Origin: an uncultured Rhodobacterales bacterium
Lineage (GTDB): Bacteria; Pseudomonadota; Alphaproteobacteria; Rhodobacterales; Rhodobacteraceae
DNA: 64,000 bases
Direction: 5' to 3'
NCBI GenBank assembly: GCA_903873585.1
Contig: CAIQOV010000022.1
Coordinates: 1 to 64,000 of the forward strand
Made by a program: the position numbers and the translations under genes. How positions within the stretch are numbered: position 1 is the first letter of the stretch; every line of letters starts with the position of its first letter. This document shows, piece by piece, positions 25,546 through 34,653 of the stretch. The notes beneath the pieces are model-generated. The model did no database searches. It was not told where the DNA came from and was given only the letters and a program-made list of their open reading frames with translations.

Positions 25546-26529
25546 ATGTCAGGCAGCAGCGGACGCGGGCGGTTTGGCCAGGAAGAGATCATCTTCGCGA
25601 TTGCCGTGATCGTGTTTGGCGTGTTCTCGGTTATGGTTCCCGATTTCCTGTCGGCGGGCAATATTGTGTCGATGGTGCAAAGCGTGTCGGTGCTGGGAAT
25701 TTTGGGCCTGGGCATGGCGATCACCATTCTGGGCCGGGGGGTTGACCTGTCGATGGTCGCCTCGATGTCGGTGGCGATTGCATGGATGCTGGTGCAACTG
25801 AACGCTGGTGCGCCGTTGGTGCAGGCATTGCCGATGGCGATTGCTTTCAGCGTTCTCGTCGGCATCATCAACGGGGTCCTGGTGGCCTATGTCGAGATTC
25901 CAGCAATTTTTGCAACCTTGGCGATAGGGGTTACGGTTTACGGGTTTGGCAAGTTCTTCCTGGTCGAATCGGATGTGAACCACCTGCCCGAAGCATGGCG
26001 CTGGTTGGCGGATATGGTGGCGGCGCGGCCATTGGGCGTGCCGGTGCCGGTGATTGCCTTTCTGGGCTGTGCGGCCGTGGCGCATCTGGGCCTGCGCTAT
26101 CTGCGCGACGGGCGGTTCATCTATGCGATGGGCGACAATCCCATTGCCGCCCGCACGACCGGGGTTCCGGTGCGGGTGATGATGGTTCTGCAATATGTCA
26201 TCTCGGCGTTGATCGCACTGCTGGCGGGGCTGATCATGACCATGCTGGTGACCAGCATGAACACCCGGATCGTGTCGGGCACGCTGGTTTACGATGTCAT
26301 TCTGGTCGTCGTTCTGGGCGGCATATCGCTGTCGGGCGGGCGCGGCGGCATCCTGAGCGTGGTGGTGGGCACCCTGCTGATCGGAATCATGCTGAACGGC
26401 ATGACCATGCTGAACCTGACCTACACCGCCCAGAACGTCATCAAGGCGCTGATCCTGTTGTTGGCGCTGGTGCTGGATACGCTGATCAACCCGCGCGACG
26501 AACAGACGGCGCAGCAGGGAGATATCTGA
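25546..26529 (+). CDS. ABC importer permease (RbsC-like), cassette B
   Basis: 327-residue polytopic permease closely similar to 7552-8529, with GRGVDLSMVASMSVA, GVPVRVMMVLQYVISAL and GGISLSGGRGG, and the same C-terminal PRDEQTAQQGDI tail. ATG 25546 is preferred to the upstream in-frame TTG 25525 because GGGGGGCGGGCAGG precedes it. It is the first gene of cassette B and would pair with the fused permease at 27652-29772. Unlike cassette A, no acyl-CoA synthetase gene precedes it. Confidence 0.92.
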   Translation: MSGSSGRGRFGQEEIIFAIAVIVFGVFSVMVPDFLSAGNIVSMVQSVSVLGILGLGMAITILGRGVDLSMVASMSVAIAWMLVQLNAGAPLVQALPMAIAFSVLVGIINGVLVAYVEIPAIFATLAIGVTVYGFGKFFLVESDVNHLPEAWRWLADMVAARPLGVPVPVIAFLGCAAVAHLGLRYLRDGRFIYAMGDNPIAARTTGVPVRVMMVLQYVISALIALLAGLIMTMLVTSMNTRIVSGTLVYDVILVVVLGGISLSGGRGGILSVVVGTLLIGIMLNGMTMLNLTYTAQNVIKALILLLALVLDTLINPRDEQTAQQGDI

Positions 26530-26577
26530 CCCCGGATCGGGGCTGACACTGGAAGATCAATCAAGGGAGGAAACCTG

Positions 26578-27588
26578 ATGGATTACAAGAAGATAGTGAA
26601 GATGGGGCTGGCTTGTGCGGTTCTGTCAATGACAGCGGGTGTGGCCTTGGCGCAGGACTCGGTTGCGCCCGGCTATTATGAAGCGTTGAAGGGTAAGAAG
26701 GTGGGCTTTGTGCCGATCTCGATGGGTTTTGACCTGACGCAAGGCTGGCTGGCGGGGATGCAGCGGCAAGCGAATGAACTGGGGTACGAGATCATCGTGC
26801 GCGACCCGAACTGGAGCGTAGAATCGGGCATTCAGGCCATCACCTCGTTGATCGAGGAGGCGCCGGACCTGTTGATCATCCAGAACAACGACAACCAATC
26901 CTATAACCGTTTGGTCCAGCAGGCCGCTGCCGCTGGCATCCCGGTCATTCAGGTGCAGCAAAGTGTCGAGACCAAGTCGGACGCTTATATCGGCCCCGAT
27001 TGGTTCAACATCGGCACGGTGACGGCGCAGGCTTTGGTCGACAAGTGCGGTGCGGGCACGTCTGGCAAGATCGCCGTGGTTGAGGGGGCAACAGCAGCTC
27101 CGGCGTCGATCCTGATGAAGGCCGGGATCGAGGCGCTGGTGGCCCAGCACCCCGAGGTCAAGATCGTGTCCAGTCAGGCGGCGGATTGGGATGCGTCCAA
27201 GGCCTTTGCCATCACCGCGACGGTTCTGCAGCAAAACCCCGACCTGTGCGGTATCGCCGGGTTCTGGGATGTGGCGGATACCGGCACGGCGGGGGCGATC
27301 CGCGAGGCGGGGCTGGAGGGCAAGGTTGTCTTGGCCACTTCGGGTGGGGGCAGCCGGGATGCGGGCTGCGCCAAGGTCACATCGGGCGAATTTGCGGTCT
27401 ATCACAGCTATAATGTGGCCGGTCAGGCGCGCGATCTGAACGATGCGATCAAGATGCTGTTGCAGGCCAATTTGCCCGCGGGTTCGGCCCCGTTTGCGCT
27501 GCTGAGCCCGTTGGTGCAGGTGACCAAGGACAACATGACCCCGTCGTCATGCTGGACCCTGGACGAGATCGGCAAGACCGGCGGTTGA
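26578..27588 (+). CDS. Periplasmic binding protein (RbsB-like), cassette B
   Basis: 336-residue sugar-type substrate-binding protein with a Sec signal peptide (residues about 1-25, cleavage after VALAQ). Lobe 1 opens with KKVGFVPISMGFDLTQGW; the cleft segments VRDPNWSVESGIQA, QAADWDASKA and GFWDVADTG are nearly the same as in the cassette A protein, so both probably bind related ligands. A GGGAGGAAA site precedes the ATG. A terminator-like hairpin follows its stop at once. Confidence 0.92.
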   Translation: MDYKKIVKMGLACAVLSMTAGVALAQDSVAPGYYEALKGKKVGFVPISMGFDLTQGWLAGMQRQANELGYEIIVRDPNWSVESGIQAITSLIEEAPDLLIIQNNDNQSYNRLVQQAAAAGIPVIQVQQSVETKSDAYIGPDWFNIGTVTAQALVDKCGAGTSGKIAVVEGATAAPASILMKAGIEALVAQHPEVKIVSSQAADWDASKAFAITATVLQQNPDLCGIAGFWDVADTGTAGAIREAGLEGKVVLATSGGGSRDAGCAKVTSGEFAVYHSYNVAGQARDLNDAIKMLLQANLPAGSAPFALLSPLVQVTKDNMTPSSCWTLDEIGKTGG

Positions 27589-27598
27589 TCTGACATAT

Positions 27599-27630
27599 GC
27601 CGGGCGGGTTGCGGCCCGCCCGGCATTTTT
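27599..27630 (+). terminator. Intrinsic terminator-like attenuator inside cassette B
   Basis: A perfect 10-bp stem (GCCGGGCGGG / CCCGCCCGGC) with a six-base loop is followed by ATTTTTA. This is a textbook intrinsic terminator, but it lies between the binding-protein gene and the rest of the cassette. It should end part of the transcripts, giving excess binding protein. The hairpin at 6468-6491 is its counterpart in cassette A. Confidence 0.75.
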
Positions 27631-27651
27631 ATGGACCCGATGGAAGCAGGC

Positions 27652-29772
27652 ATGGCAAGCGACCTTTTCACCCGCTGGCGATACAAACTTGTCCCGGACA
27701 AGATCGTAGGCGAGATCCTGTCGAAATCATGGGTCGATAACGCCATCCCCTTTCTGTTCCTGATGATCGCGCTGGCCGTCTTTGGTGCGCTGCTGCCCAG
27801 CATGTTCACCGCAGGCAGCATGAGCGGGATGACCCGGACGGCGGGTGAATATCTGCTGGTGGCGCTGGGACTGACGATTGTGATCATGGCGGGTGGGATT
27901 GACCTGTCGGTCGGGTCGGTTTTTGCGCTCGCGAACCTGTCGATGCTGGCGCTCGGCGGGGTTGTGGGCCTGCCGTGGGGCGTGGCTGCGCTGGTGGTGC
28001 TGGCAATGGGCGGGCTGATCGGGTTGGTCAACGGGGTGCTGATTGGCTATCTGCGGCTGCGGGCGTTTCTGACGACGCTGGTCATGCTGATCATCGTGCG
28101 GGCGGTGACGGATACGTTGCTGCTGTCCTACTCCAAAGACATCACCAGCGTTCAAATCATGAGTCCGGTCTGGGAATTTCTGGCCTTCAAGACCGTATTT
28201 GGCGTGGCCCCCAGCTTTCTGGTGGCTTTGGCACTGGCCGCTCTGGCGCATTTCGTGCTTACCCGGTTGCGGCCCGGATGGCATATTCTGGCGGTCGGCG
28301 GATCGCGGCGTGCGGCGCATAATGCGGGCATCGACGTGCGGCGGACGGTGTGTCTGACCTATGTGATTTCGGGTGCGTTGGCGGCGGCTGCGGGGATATT
28401 TTATGCAGCTAGACTGGCCAGTCTGGGTAATGACACTGGCCTTGGGCTGGAGATTACCATTCTGACGGCGGTCGTTTTGGGCGGCACCAGTCTGGGTGGC
28501 GGGCGTGGGTCGGTGTTCAAGACTGTGCTGGGCGTGATCATCGTGGTGATCATCACCAATAGCCTGATCCGGCTGGGCCTGCGTTCGGGGGCATCGTCTC
28601 TGGTTTTGGGGACGATCCTGCTGATGGCCGTGGCGATTGATGTGCGCTGGCTGAAGAACCGGGCCAAACTGCTGGCACGGTCCTATGTCGCGCCCACCTA
28701 TTTCGCTTTGCCGCCGCTGCAAAAGGTCAGCCGCGCGCCGGATACGCCCTATGCGATCAATGACCTGTTGTCGGATGCCGAGCCGATTGGTGTGGGTCAG
28801 GTCGACGGCCCCGAGGATGTGATCTTGGACGCCGAGGGGAACCTGTATTGCGGCAGCCGGGACGGCGACATCATCCGGTTTCTGGCCCCCGACCATAAGG
28901 TGCGCGAGGTTTATGCGCATATCGGCGGGTCCACCTTGGGACTGGCCTTTGACCGAGATGGCAGTTTGCTGGTCTGCGTGGGGGGGATGGGTCTGTACAA
29001 GGTCACCCGCGCCCGCGAGGTGATCAAGCTGTCGGATGAAACCACCCGGTCGTGGCTGTCGATTGTCGATGACAGCCGGATGAGGCTGGCCGACGATCTG
29101 GATATTGCGCCGGATGGGCGGGTCTTTTTCTCGGAAGCGACGATCCGGTATGAAATGCACGACTGGATCATTGACGCGCTGGAAGGGCGCGGGAATGGGC
29201 GGATCATCTGTTACGATCCGCGTGACGGGTCATCGCGGACCGTGCTGTCGGGACGGCAGTTTCCGAACGGGATTTGCATGGTGCCGGATGGACAATCCTT
29301 CCTGTTTGCCGAAACCTGGGGCTGTCGGATCAGCCGCTTTTACTATGACGGGCCAAAGCGGGGCCGGGTTGAGGCGGTTATTCCCGATCTGCCGGGGTAT
29401 CCTGATAACATCAACCTCGCTTCGGACGGCAATTTCTGGTGCGGTATCATCGGGATGCGCGCCCCCGCCTTTGACCTAGCGCAGAAGATGCCCAAGTTCC
29501 GCAAGCATATGGTTATGCAGATCGCGCGCGATGAGTGGCTGTATCCCAACATGAACACCGGCGGGGTGATCAAGTTCGATCTGTCGGGCAAGATTGTGCA
29601 ATCGCTGTGGGATGGGGTGGGCGAGCGGCATCCGCAGGTCACCTCGATCCGCGAGCACAAGGGGTATCTGTATCTGGGCGGCATCTTCAACAACCGGATC
29701 GGGCGCTATAAAATCCCCGGGGCCGACCCGGAGTGGACGGGACCGGGCGCCTATTGGGGGGCCAAGCCTTGA
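27652..29772 (+). CDS. ABC permease fused to C-terminal beta-propeller, cassette B
   Basis: 706-residue paralogue of 4325-6445 with the same two-part build. An RbsC-type permease (residues about 20-345; GGIDLSVGSVFALANL, GGTSLGGGRGS) is joined through a short linker to a strictosidine-synthase/SMP-30-like propeller (residues about 375-706; DDLDIAPDGRVFFSEAT, QFPNGICM, AETWGCR, LPGYPDNI, NTGGVIKFDL). ATG 27652 is preferred to 27631 because it gives the same length and N-terminal alignment (RWRYKLVP) as cassette A. Conservation of both halves and the junction in two diverged copies shows that the fusion is maintained by selection. Confidence 0.88.
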   Translation: MASDLFTRWRYKLVPDKIVGEILSKSWVDNAIPFLFLMIALAVFGALLPSMFTAGSMSGMTRTAGEYLLVALGLTIVIMAGGIDLSVGSVFALANLSMLALGGVVGLPWGVAALVVLAMGGLIGLVNGVLIGYLRLRAFLTTLVMLIIVRAVTDTLLLSYSKDITSVQIMSPVWEFLAFKTVFGVAPSFLVALALAALAHFVLTRLRPGWHILAVGGSRRAAHNAGIDVRRTVCLTYVISGALAAAAGIFYAARLASLGNDTGLGLEITILTAVVLGGTSLGGGRGSVFKTVLGVIIVVIITNSLIRLGLRSGASSLVLGTILLMAVAIDVRWLKNRAKLLARSYVAPTYFALPPLQKVSRAPDTPYAINDLLSDAEPIGVGQVDGPEDVILDAEGNLYCGSRDGDIIRFLAPDHKVREVYAHIGGSTLGLAFDRDGSLLVCVGGMGLYKVTRAREVIKLSDETTRSWLSIVDDSRMRLADDLDIAPDGRVFFSEATIRYEMHDWIIDALEGRGNGRIICYDPRDGSSRTVLSGRQFPNGICMVPDGQSFLFAETWGCRISRFYYDGPKRGRVEAVIPDLPGYPDNINLASDGNFWCGIIGMRAPAFDLAQKMPKFRKHMVMQIARDEWLYPNMNTGGVIKFDLSGKIVQSLWDGVGERHPQVTSIREHKGYLYLGGIFNNRIGRYKIPGADPEWTGPGAYWGAKP

Positions 29773-30812
29773 TCGGTTGGGTCACAGACCGGATTGACCG
29801 GTTCCGCGGGCGGGGAGCCTATGCCGCGACAGTGCCGCCGATGGACGGGGCGCTGCGGCCCAACACAAGGCTGGAAGATGCGGATGTGGTGGCGCGGATC
29901 GCGGCGCCGGACAATCTGGTAGTGTACCGGGGGCAGGTGCTGTTTTCCTCGGGCGCCACGATCATGGCGCTGGATTTGGCCAGCGGTGCGATGACGGACT
30001 GGCGGCGCTGTCCAACCGAGGTGTCGGCGCTGGCAGTTCAAGGGGAGACTTTGGCCATTGGGCTGACGGATGGCAGTTTGATTTTGGCGGGGGACAGTGA
30101 CAGGACGGTCAAGGCACCGGGGGGGTGCATCACAGCGCTGGTCGATGGGGGGGATGGGCGACTGATCCTGTGTGTAGGATCGGCGCGAAACCCGTCTGGC
30201 GAGTGGAAACGGGATTTGTTGCAGGGCGGGGCGACGGGGGCGCTGTGGTCCATTGGCCTTAATGGTGTGGCACAGAAGTTGAGTGACGGTCTGGCCTGGC
30301 CCAGTGGAGCGGCGGTGGCGGGCAGCGGGGTTGTGGTGGTCGAGGCGTGGCGGCACCGGCTGACACAGTCCGGCGCGCCGCTGGTGACCGACCTGCCCGG
30401 CTACCCCTCGCGCTTGTCACCCGCGCCGGGGGGGTGGTGGCTGACGGTCTTTGCCCCGCGCAACCAGTTGATCGAACTGGTGCTGCGCGAACGCGATTAC
30501 CGTGAAAGGATGATGCACGAGGTGGCGCCGGATCACTGGATTGCCCCCAGCCTGTCACCTGCCGTAGATTTCAACGAGCCGATGCAGGGCGGCGCCATCC
30601 GCACGCATGGCATCATCAAACCCTGGGCACCGACGCGGTCTTACGGTCTGCTGGTGCGGCTGGATGCGCGATTTCAACCGATTGCCAGTTATCACAGCCG
30701 GGCAGATGGGCGGTTCCACGGGGTGACCTCGGCCTTGCAAGTGGGGGACAAGGTGTTGGTGACCAGCCGGGGCGGCAATGCTGTCTTGGCCCTGACCGAG
30801 GTGCAGCCATGA
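29769..30812 (+). CDS. Stand-alone beta-propeller protein, cassette B
   Basis: 347-residue SMP-30/strictosidine-synthase-like protein matching 3294-4328. It opens MIGWVTDRIDRF and carries GLAWPSGAAV, EAWRHRL, LPGYPSRLSPA and the C-terminal RSYGLLVRLDARF blade. The start is TTG 29769, whose position overlaps the fusion stop (TTGA) exactly as ATG 4328 does in cassette A. There is no signal peptide. A soluble lactonase, esterase or substrate-handling partner of the fused propeller is likely; no enzyme activity can be proven from sequence. Confidence 0.8.
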   Translation: MIGWVTDRIDRFRGRGAYAATVPPMDGALRPNTRLEDADVVARIAAPDNLVVYRGQVLFSSGATIMALDLASGAMTDWRRCPTEVSALAVQGETLAIGLTDGSLILAGDSDRTVKAPGGCITALVDGGDGRLILCVGSARNPSGEWKRDLLQGGATGALWSIGLNGVAQKLSDGLAWPSGAAVAGSGVVVVEAWRHRLTQSGAPLVTDLPGYPSRLSPAPGGWWLTVFAPRNQLIELVLRERDYRERMMHEVAPDHWIAPSLSPAVDFNEPMQGGAIRTHGIIKPWAPTRSYGLLVRLDARFQPIASYHSRADGRFHGVTSALQVGDKVLVTSRGGNAVLALTEVQP

Positions 30813-32299
30813 CCACGCCTTTGGTTGAGATGACCGCGATCACCAAGGAATACCGCGGCGTTCCTGCGGTGAAGAATGTCAGCTTTACCGTGCTACCCGC
30901 CGAAATCCATGCCCTGCTGGGCGAGAACGGGGCGGGCAAATCGACCCTGACCAAGATCATTGCCGGGGTCACCGGGGCGAGTTCGGGCATCCTGAAGGTT
31001 GGGGGACAAGAGGTCGCCTTCCGCTCGCCATCCGAGGCGCTGGCGCATGGCGTGGCGATGGTGTTTCAGGAAACCAGCCTGGTGCCGTCGATGACGGTGG
31101 CGCAGAACCTGTATCTGGGCAACGAAAAGTTCTTCAACCGTTTGCGGGGCCTGACAATTGCTGCGCAGCAATTCCTGCAAACGCTGAACTTCAACGTTGA
31201 CCCCTTGGCGATGGTGGCGGGTCTAGGGGCCGCGCAAAAACAGATGGTCGAGATTGCACGCGCCGTGTTGCAAAAGGCCCGGCTGATCATCTTTGACGAG
31301 CCGACCGCGACCCTGACGCCCGAGGAAAAGCGCTATTTCTTTGCGCTGGTCAAACGGCTGCAGCAGGACGGCGTGGCGATTGTGTTCATCAGCCATGCGA
31401 TTGAAGAGGCGCTGATGATCGCCGACCGCATCACCATTCTGCGCGACGGCGAGTTGGTGGTGACGGGTCAGGCCAGCGCATTCGACCGCGACAAGGTCAT
31501 TCAGGCGATGGTCGGGCGCACGCTGTCGGGGGCGCTGTACCAGCGGCACGCGGGCCGCGTGCGGACGCCGGGGGCCAAGGTGTTGTCGGTACAGAACCTG
31601 TCGATGGGGGCGATGGTGCGCAACACCTCATTCACCGTTTATGCGGGCCAGGTCACCGGGGTCTTTGGGTTGATCGGGTCAGGCAGGACGGAGGCAGGCA
31701 AGATCGTGGCGGGGGTGCTGAAGCGCAATTTCTTCAACGGGGGCGAGGTGCGGCTGAACGACCGCCCGGTGACTTACCGCCTACCCCGCCATGCCGTGCT
31801 GGATGGCGTGGTCTATGTGACCGAGGATCGCAAGTTGGAGGGATTCTTCGACCAGATGTCGATTGCCCAGAACCTGCATCTGGGACAACTTGCCGCCAAG
31901 GGGCCACCGATTGTCAGCCATGCCGAGATGACGGCTCTTGCCGAGGCGTGGCGCGGCAAGCTGAACATCAAGACGATCAACGCCGATGCACGGGTCATCG
32001 AACTGTCGGGCGGCAATCAGCAAAAGGTGGTGATCGCCAAATCTTTGGTGCAAAAGCCCCGACTGGTGATCTTTGACGAACCGACACGGGGTGTGGACGT
32101 TGGGGCGATTGCCGAGATTCACCAGCTGATCCAGAGCCTGGCGGATGATGGGTTGGCGGTTATGGTCATCTCGTCCTACCTGCCCGAGATTCTGAACCTG
32201 TCCGACCGCATTCTGGTGGCGCGGCAGGGGCGGATTGTTGAAGAGTTCACTCCGGCCGAGGCGACAGAGCAGAAGATCATGTATGCGGCCGTACATTAG
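30809..32299 (+). CDS. Sugar-type ABC importer ATPase, cassette B (double NBD)
   Basis: 496-residue double-ATPase, the same length as the cassette A protein. NBD1: GENGAGKST, LGAAQKQ, LIIFDEPTA. NBD2: GLIGSGRTE, LSGGNQQKV, LVIFDEPTRGVD. The NBD1 signature shows the same LGAAQKQ divergence as in cassette A, so this is inherited, not a new lesion. ATG 30809 overlaps the preceding stop. It ends cassette B; a strong hairpin and then an IS481 insertion follow. Confidence 0.95.
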   Translation: MTTPLVEMTAITKEYRGVPAVKNVSFTVLPAEIHALLGENGAGKSTLTKIIAGVTGASSGILKVGGQEVAFRSPSEALAHGVAMVFQETSLVPSMTVAQNLYLGNEKFFNRLRGLTIAAQQFLQTLNFNVDPLAMVAGLGAAQKQMVEIARAVLQKARLIIFDEPTATLTPEEKRYFFALVKRLQQDGVAIVFISHAIEEALMIADRITILRDGELVVTGQASAFDRDKVIQAMVGRTLSGALYQRHAGRVRTPGAKVLSVQNLSMGAMVRNTSFTVYAGQVTGVFGLIGSGRTEAGKIVAGVLKRNFFNGGEVRLNDRPVTYRLPRHAVLDGVVYVTEDRKLEGFFDQMSIAQNLHLGQLAAKGPPIVSHAEMTALAEAWRGKLNIKTINADARVIELSGGNQQKVVIAKSLVQKPRLVIFDEPTRGVDVGAIAEIHQLIQSLADDGLAVMVISSYLPEILNLSDRILVARQGRIVEEFTPAEATEQKIMYAAVH

Positions 32300-32313
32300 A
32301 GCGTGTCGCCTTG

Positions 32314-32348
32314 GATCGCCTTCAATCTGAATCAGATTGAAGGCGATC
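32314..32348 (+). terminator. 16-bp perfect hairpin downstream of cassette B
   Basis: GATCGCCTTCAATCTG pairs perfectly with CAGATTGAAGGCGATC across a three-base AAT loop. It begins 15 bases after the ATPase stop and could terminate or cap the cassette B transcript, but no T-tract follows; the IS481 element starts ten bases further on. It also resembles the short dispersed palindromes found between alphaproteobacterial genes. Confidence 0.55.
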
Positions 32349-32357
32349 GGCTCCAGG

Positions 32358-33368
32358 TGTTTGATCCCACGGTTTGATGGTGCGATCCTTTCTCAGCAAT
32401 GGAAGGAAGCAACATGGGACAAGTTCGTCACGGGAGCGCCACGACCACGCACGCCGTCAGAGCAGCAATACAGCGATCGCAAGCTTCGCTCGCGCAGTTG
32501 AGTCTGGAACTGGGGATCAACCCCAAGACGGTTGCTAAGTGGCGGAAGCGGACAACGGTCGAGGATATGAAGACCGGGCCAACGGAACCGCGCTCAACTG
32601 TTCTGAGTGAGGCGGAGGAAGCTGCAGTCGTCGCGTTCCGGCGCCACACTCTTCTGCCGCTGGACGACTGCCTCTACGCATTGCAGCCTTCGATCCCGCA
32701 CCTGACGCGCTCTGCGCTCCATCGCTGTCTTCAGCGGCATGGCATCTCGCGCTTGCCGGATATTGAGGGCGACAAACCCAAACGTCAGAAGTTCAAGCGC
32801 TACCCCATCGGTTTCTTCCACATCGACATTGCCGAGGTGCAAACCGCCGAGGGGAAGCTATATCTTTTCGTTGGCATCGACCGAACGGCCAAGTTCGCCG
32901 TCGTCCAACTCGTTGAAACAGCAGATAGAAAGACTGCTTGGGAGTTCCTTGAGCACCTACTTGAATCCGTGCCCTATCAGATCCACACCATTCTCACCGA
33001 CAATGGCATCCAGTTCGCCGAACAGCCCCGGAACCGCAACACAATCTATTCCCGGCCAATGCGCTTTGACATGGTCTGTGGGGCCAACAGGATCGAGCAC
33101 CGCCTGACCAAGCCCAACCATCCGTGGACTAACGGCCAGGTCGAGAGGATGAACCGGACGATCAAGGACGCGACTGTGAAACGGTTCCACTACGAAACCC
33201 ACGTTCAGCTGCGAACACACCTCGCCGACTTCCTGGCCGCCTACAACTTCGCCCGAAGGCTCAAGACGCTGAATGGCCTCACGCCCTACGAATACATCTG
33301 CAAAATATGGACATCAGAGCCAGAACGATTCATCCTAAACCCGATCCACCAGATGCTGGGACTGAACA
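32358..33368 (+). mobile_element. IS481-family insertion sequence
   Basis: The ends are imperfect inverted repeats: TGTTTGATCCCA at 32358-32369 and TGGGACTGAACA at 33357-33368. Three further bases (AGG outside the left end, CCT outside the right) extend the symmetry, so the true limits may be 32355-33371. One transposase gene fills the element. No target-site duplication is visible. The right end abuts a truncated IS256-family transposase fragment, so IS481 landed in, or recombined with, older element debris. Confidence 0.75.
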
Positions 33369-34354
33369 CCTATGGCGAACCCCGACCGGCCGGAGCAGCG
33401 CAACGGCTACCGCGAGCGGGATTGGCATATACGGGTTGGCACGGTGGAGCTGCGCATTCCGAAGCTCAGGAAGGGCAGCTACTTTCCGGACTTTCTGAAG
33501 CCGCGGCGGATGGCGGAGAAGGCTCTGACCTTCACCCAGTGGCGCGCGGCGTTGATCAATGTGCGCGCAAAATTGGCCAGTTGGCCCGTCTTGCGCTTAC
33601 CGTTGCGGTCATGCTGCACCCGCAGGGCGGCCTTCGCAGCCTCGGGGGCGACAAGGTCGCAGAGCCCCGTGATGGACTTGGGATCACGCCCACTTTGGGC
33701 AAGCGCGCTGGCCAGTTGATAAATGCGCAACTTCGTATCGCGCAGGGTGGTCGCTGCCATCGCCTTGCGCGGGGTCGCCTCAAACGGGTCAACTTCGGCG
33801 AGATGGTGGAGGTAGGCCGCAACATCCTGCACGAAGACTTCGGAGAAGTCTTCTTCCGCCAAAGCATAGGCGCGGCTGTGGTTGGGGACCTTGATCTCGA
33901 CGTCGGGCCAACCCGCCACCGTCGTCCCGCAGCGGCCCCATGCCAGTACCAGATCGCGGTGAACTGCCTTGGGGCGCTCGGTCAGGCTGCTGGTGCTGAG
34001 TGCCACCACAAAGCGGTCGACGTCACCTTGGCCTACATCCGCAGGCGCAATCCCCTCTGTGGTGCACCAGCTCATGAACCGCGACAGGCGCGCACGTTCG
34101 TAAGCACCCTCAACTTGATCCAAGAGCGCTGCCCATTCGGGCGCCAAGGCGCCACGCCGTTTACCGGCAATCACTTTGGCGCCGGTCAAAGACAGCGCCG
34201 TTGTCAGCCCGCTCTTCACATTCGCCCAACGCGGCGCAGACAGGCCCACCATCTGCGCCGTCATTCCAGCGATCTGCCGGTTCAACGCGCCGATATCCGC
34301 AGGGACCTGATCCGGTGTCTTGCCCATCACCTTGGCAAAGGTGCGCAAGCTTGA
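32414..34354 (+). CDS. IS481-family transposase whose frame runs past the element
   Basis: The transposase proper is about residues 1-319: an N-terminal HTH ([21 protein letters not shown]), then a DDE integrase core with Asp in HIDIAEVQ, Asp in LTDNGIQF and Glu in [11 protein letters not shown], ending in the usual HQMLGLNT. In this element family the stop codon appears to be completed by flanking DNA; here AACACC is followed by TAT, so the frame continues for about 325 more codons through an IS256 fragment and antisense to an integrase gene, down to 34354. The extension is meaningless sequence. The start is ATG 32414; an ATG at 32399 is also open. The core looks intact and may still be active. 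Confidence 0.8.
   Translation: MGQVRHGSATTTHAVRAAIQRSQASLAQLSLELGINPKTVAKWRKRTTVEDMKTGPTEPRSTVLSEAEEAAVVAFRRHTLLPLDDCLYALQPSIPHLTRSALHRCLQRHGISRLPDIEGDKPKRQKFKRYPIGFFHIDIAEVQTAEGKLYLFVGIDRTAKFAVVQLVETADRKTAWEFLEHLLESVPYQIHTILTDNGIQFAEQPRNRNTIYSRPMRFDMVCGANRIEHRLTKPNHPWTNGQVERMNRTIKDATVKRFHYETHVQLRTHLADFLAAYNFARRLKTLNGLTPYEYICKIWTSEPERFILNPIHQMLGLNTYGEPRPAGAAQRLPRAGLAYTGWHGGAAHSEAQEGQLLSGLSEAAADGGEGSDLHPVARGVDQCARKIGQLARLALTVAVMLHPQGGLRSLGGDKVAEPRDGLGITPTLGKRAGQLINAQLRIAQGGRCHRLARGRLKRVNFGEMVEVGRNILHEDFGEVFFRQSIGAAVVGDLDLDVGPTRHRRPAAAPCQYQIAVNCLGALGQAAGAECHHKAVDVTLAYIRRRNPLCGAPAHEPRQARTFVSTLNLIQERCPFGRQGATPFTGNHFGAGQRQRRCQPALHIRPTRRRQAHHLRRHSSDLPVQRADIRRDLIRCLAHHLGKGAQA
33372..33530 (+). pseudogene. 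IS256-family transposase fragment
   Basis: About 53 codons in a frame different from the IS481 gene spell an internal piece of an IS256-family transposase: [20 protein letters not shown] followed by [20 protein letters not shown] and KALT. Both ends are cut: the left by the IS481 right end, the right by a junction with an integrase gene lying on the other strand. It is a remnant only. Confidence 0.8.
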
Positions 34355-34462
34355 GCGCAGATCCAAACGGCGCTGATCGGTCAGATCGCTGCGCAAGGCG
34401 AGCGCGTCGATCACCTCTTGCAGGGTCGTAGGCGAAACTAGTGAGGTGTTCTTCGTAGACAT
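33479..34462 (-). pseudogene. Tyrosine-recombinase-like integrase lacking its catalytic domain
   Basis: A 327-codon minus-strand frame. Residues about 100-230 look like the SAM-like core-binding domain of phage-type integrases ([25 protein letters not shown]). The region where the catalytic R...HxxR...Y domain should follow is replaced: the last 15 or so codons are the antisense of the IS256 fragment. The start is ATG 34462 with AGGAG seven bases upstream. It is probably the front half of a longer integrase, cut by IS256. The family call is moderate because the diagnostic domain is missing; the excisionase-like gene nearby supports it. Confidence 0.6.
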
Positions 34463-34653
34463 GCGTAGACTCCTAGTGACTGACGTGGACATAGTAGGCA
34501 GTAACGTGAAAATCTAGATGCAAAGTTGCAAGTGGACTTGCGCAAAACCATAACTAATATAAAAAAAACAATGTATTGTAAGGTACGCAAAACCACCCAA
34601 AGCGACCCCCAAAACAGCGCCAAAATGGCCACATTCCCATCCCGAACGCCCCC

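Noticed and set aside
27727-29160. A 477-codon minus-strand frame antisense to fusion B
   Set aside because: Same antisense bias (His, Arg, Gln, Pro-rich), no motif; the sense frame has complete domains.
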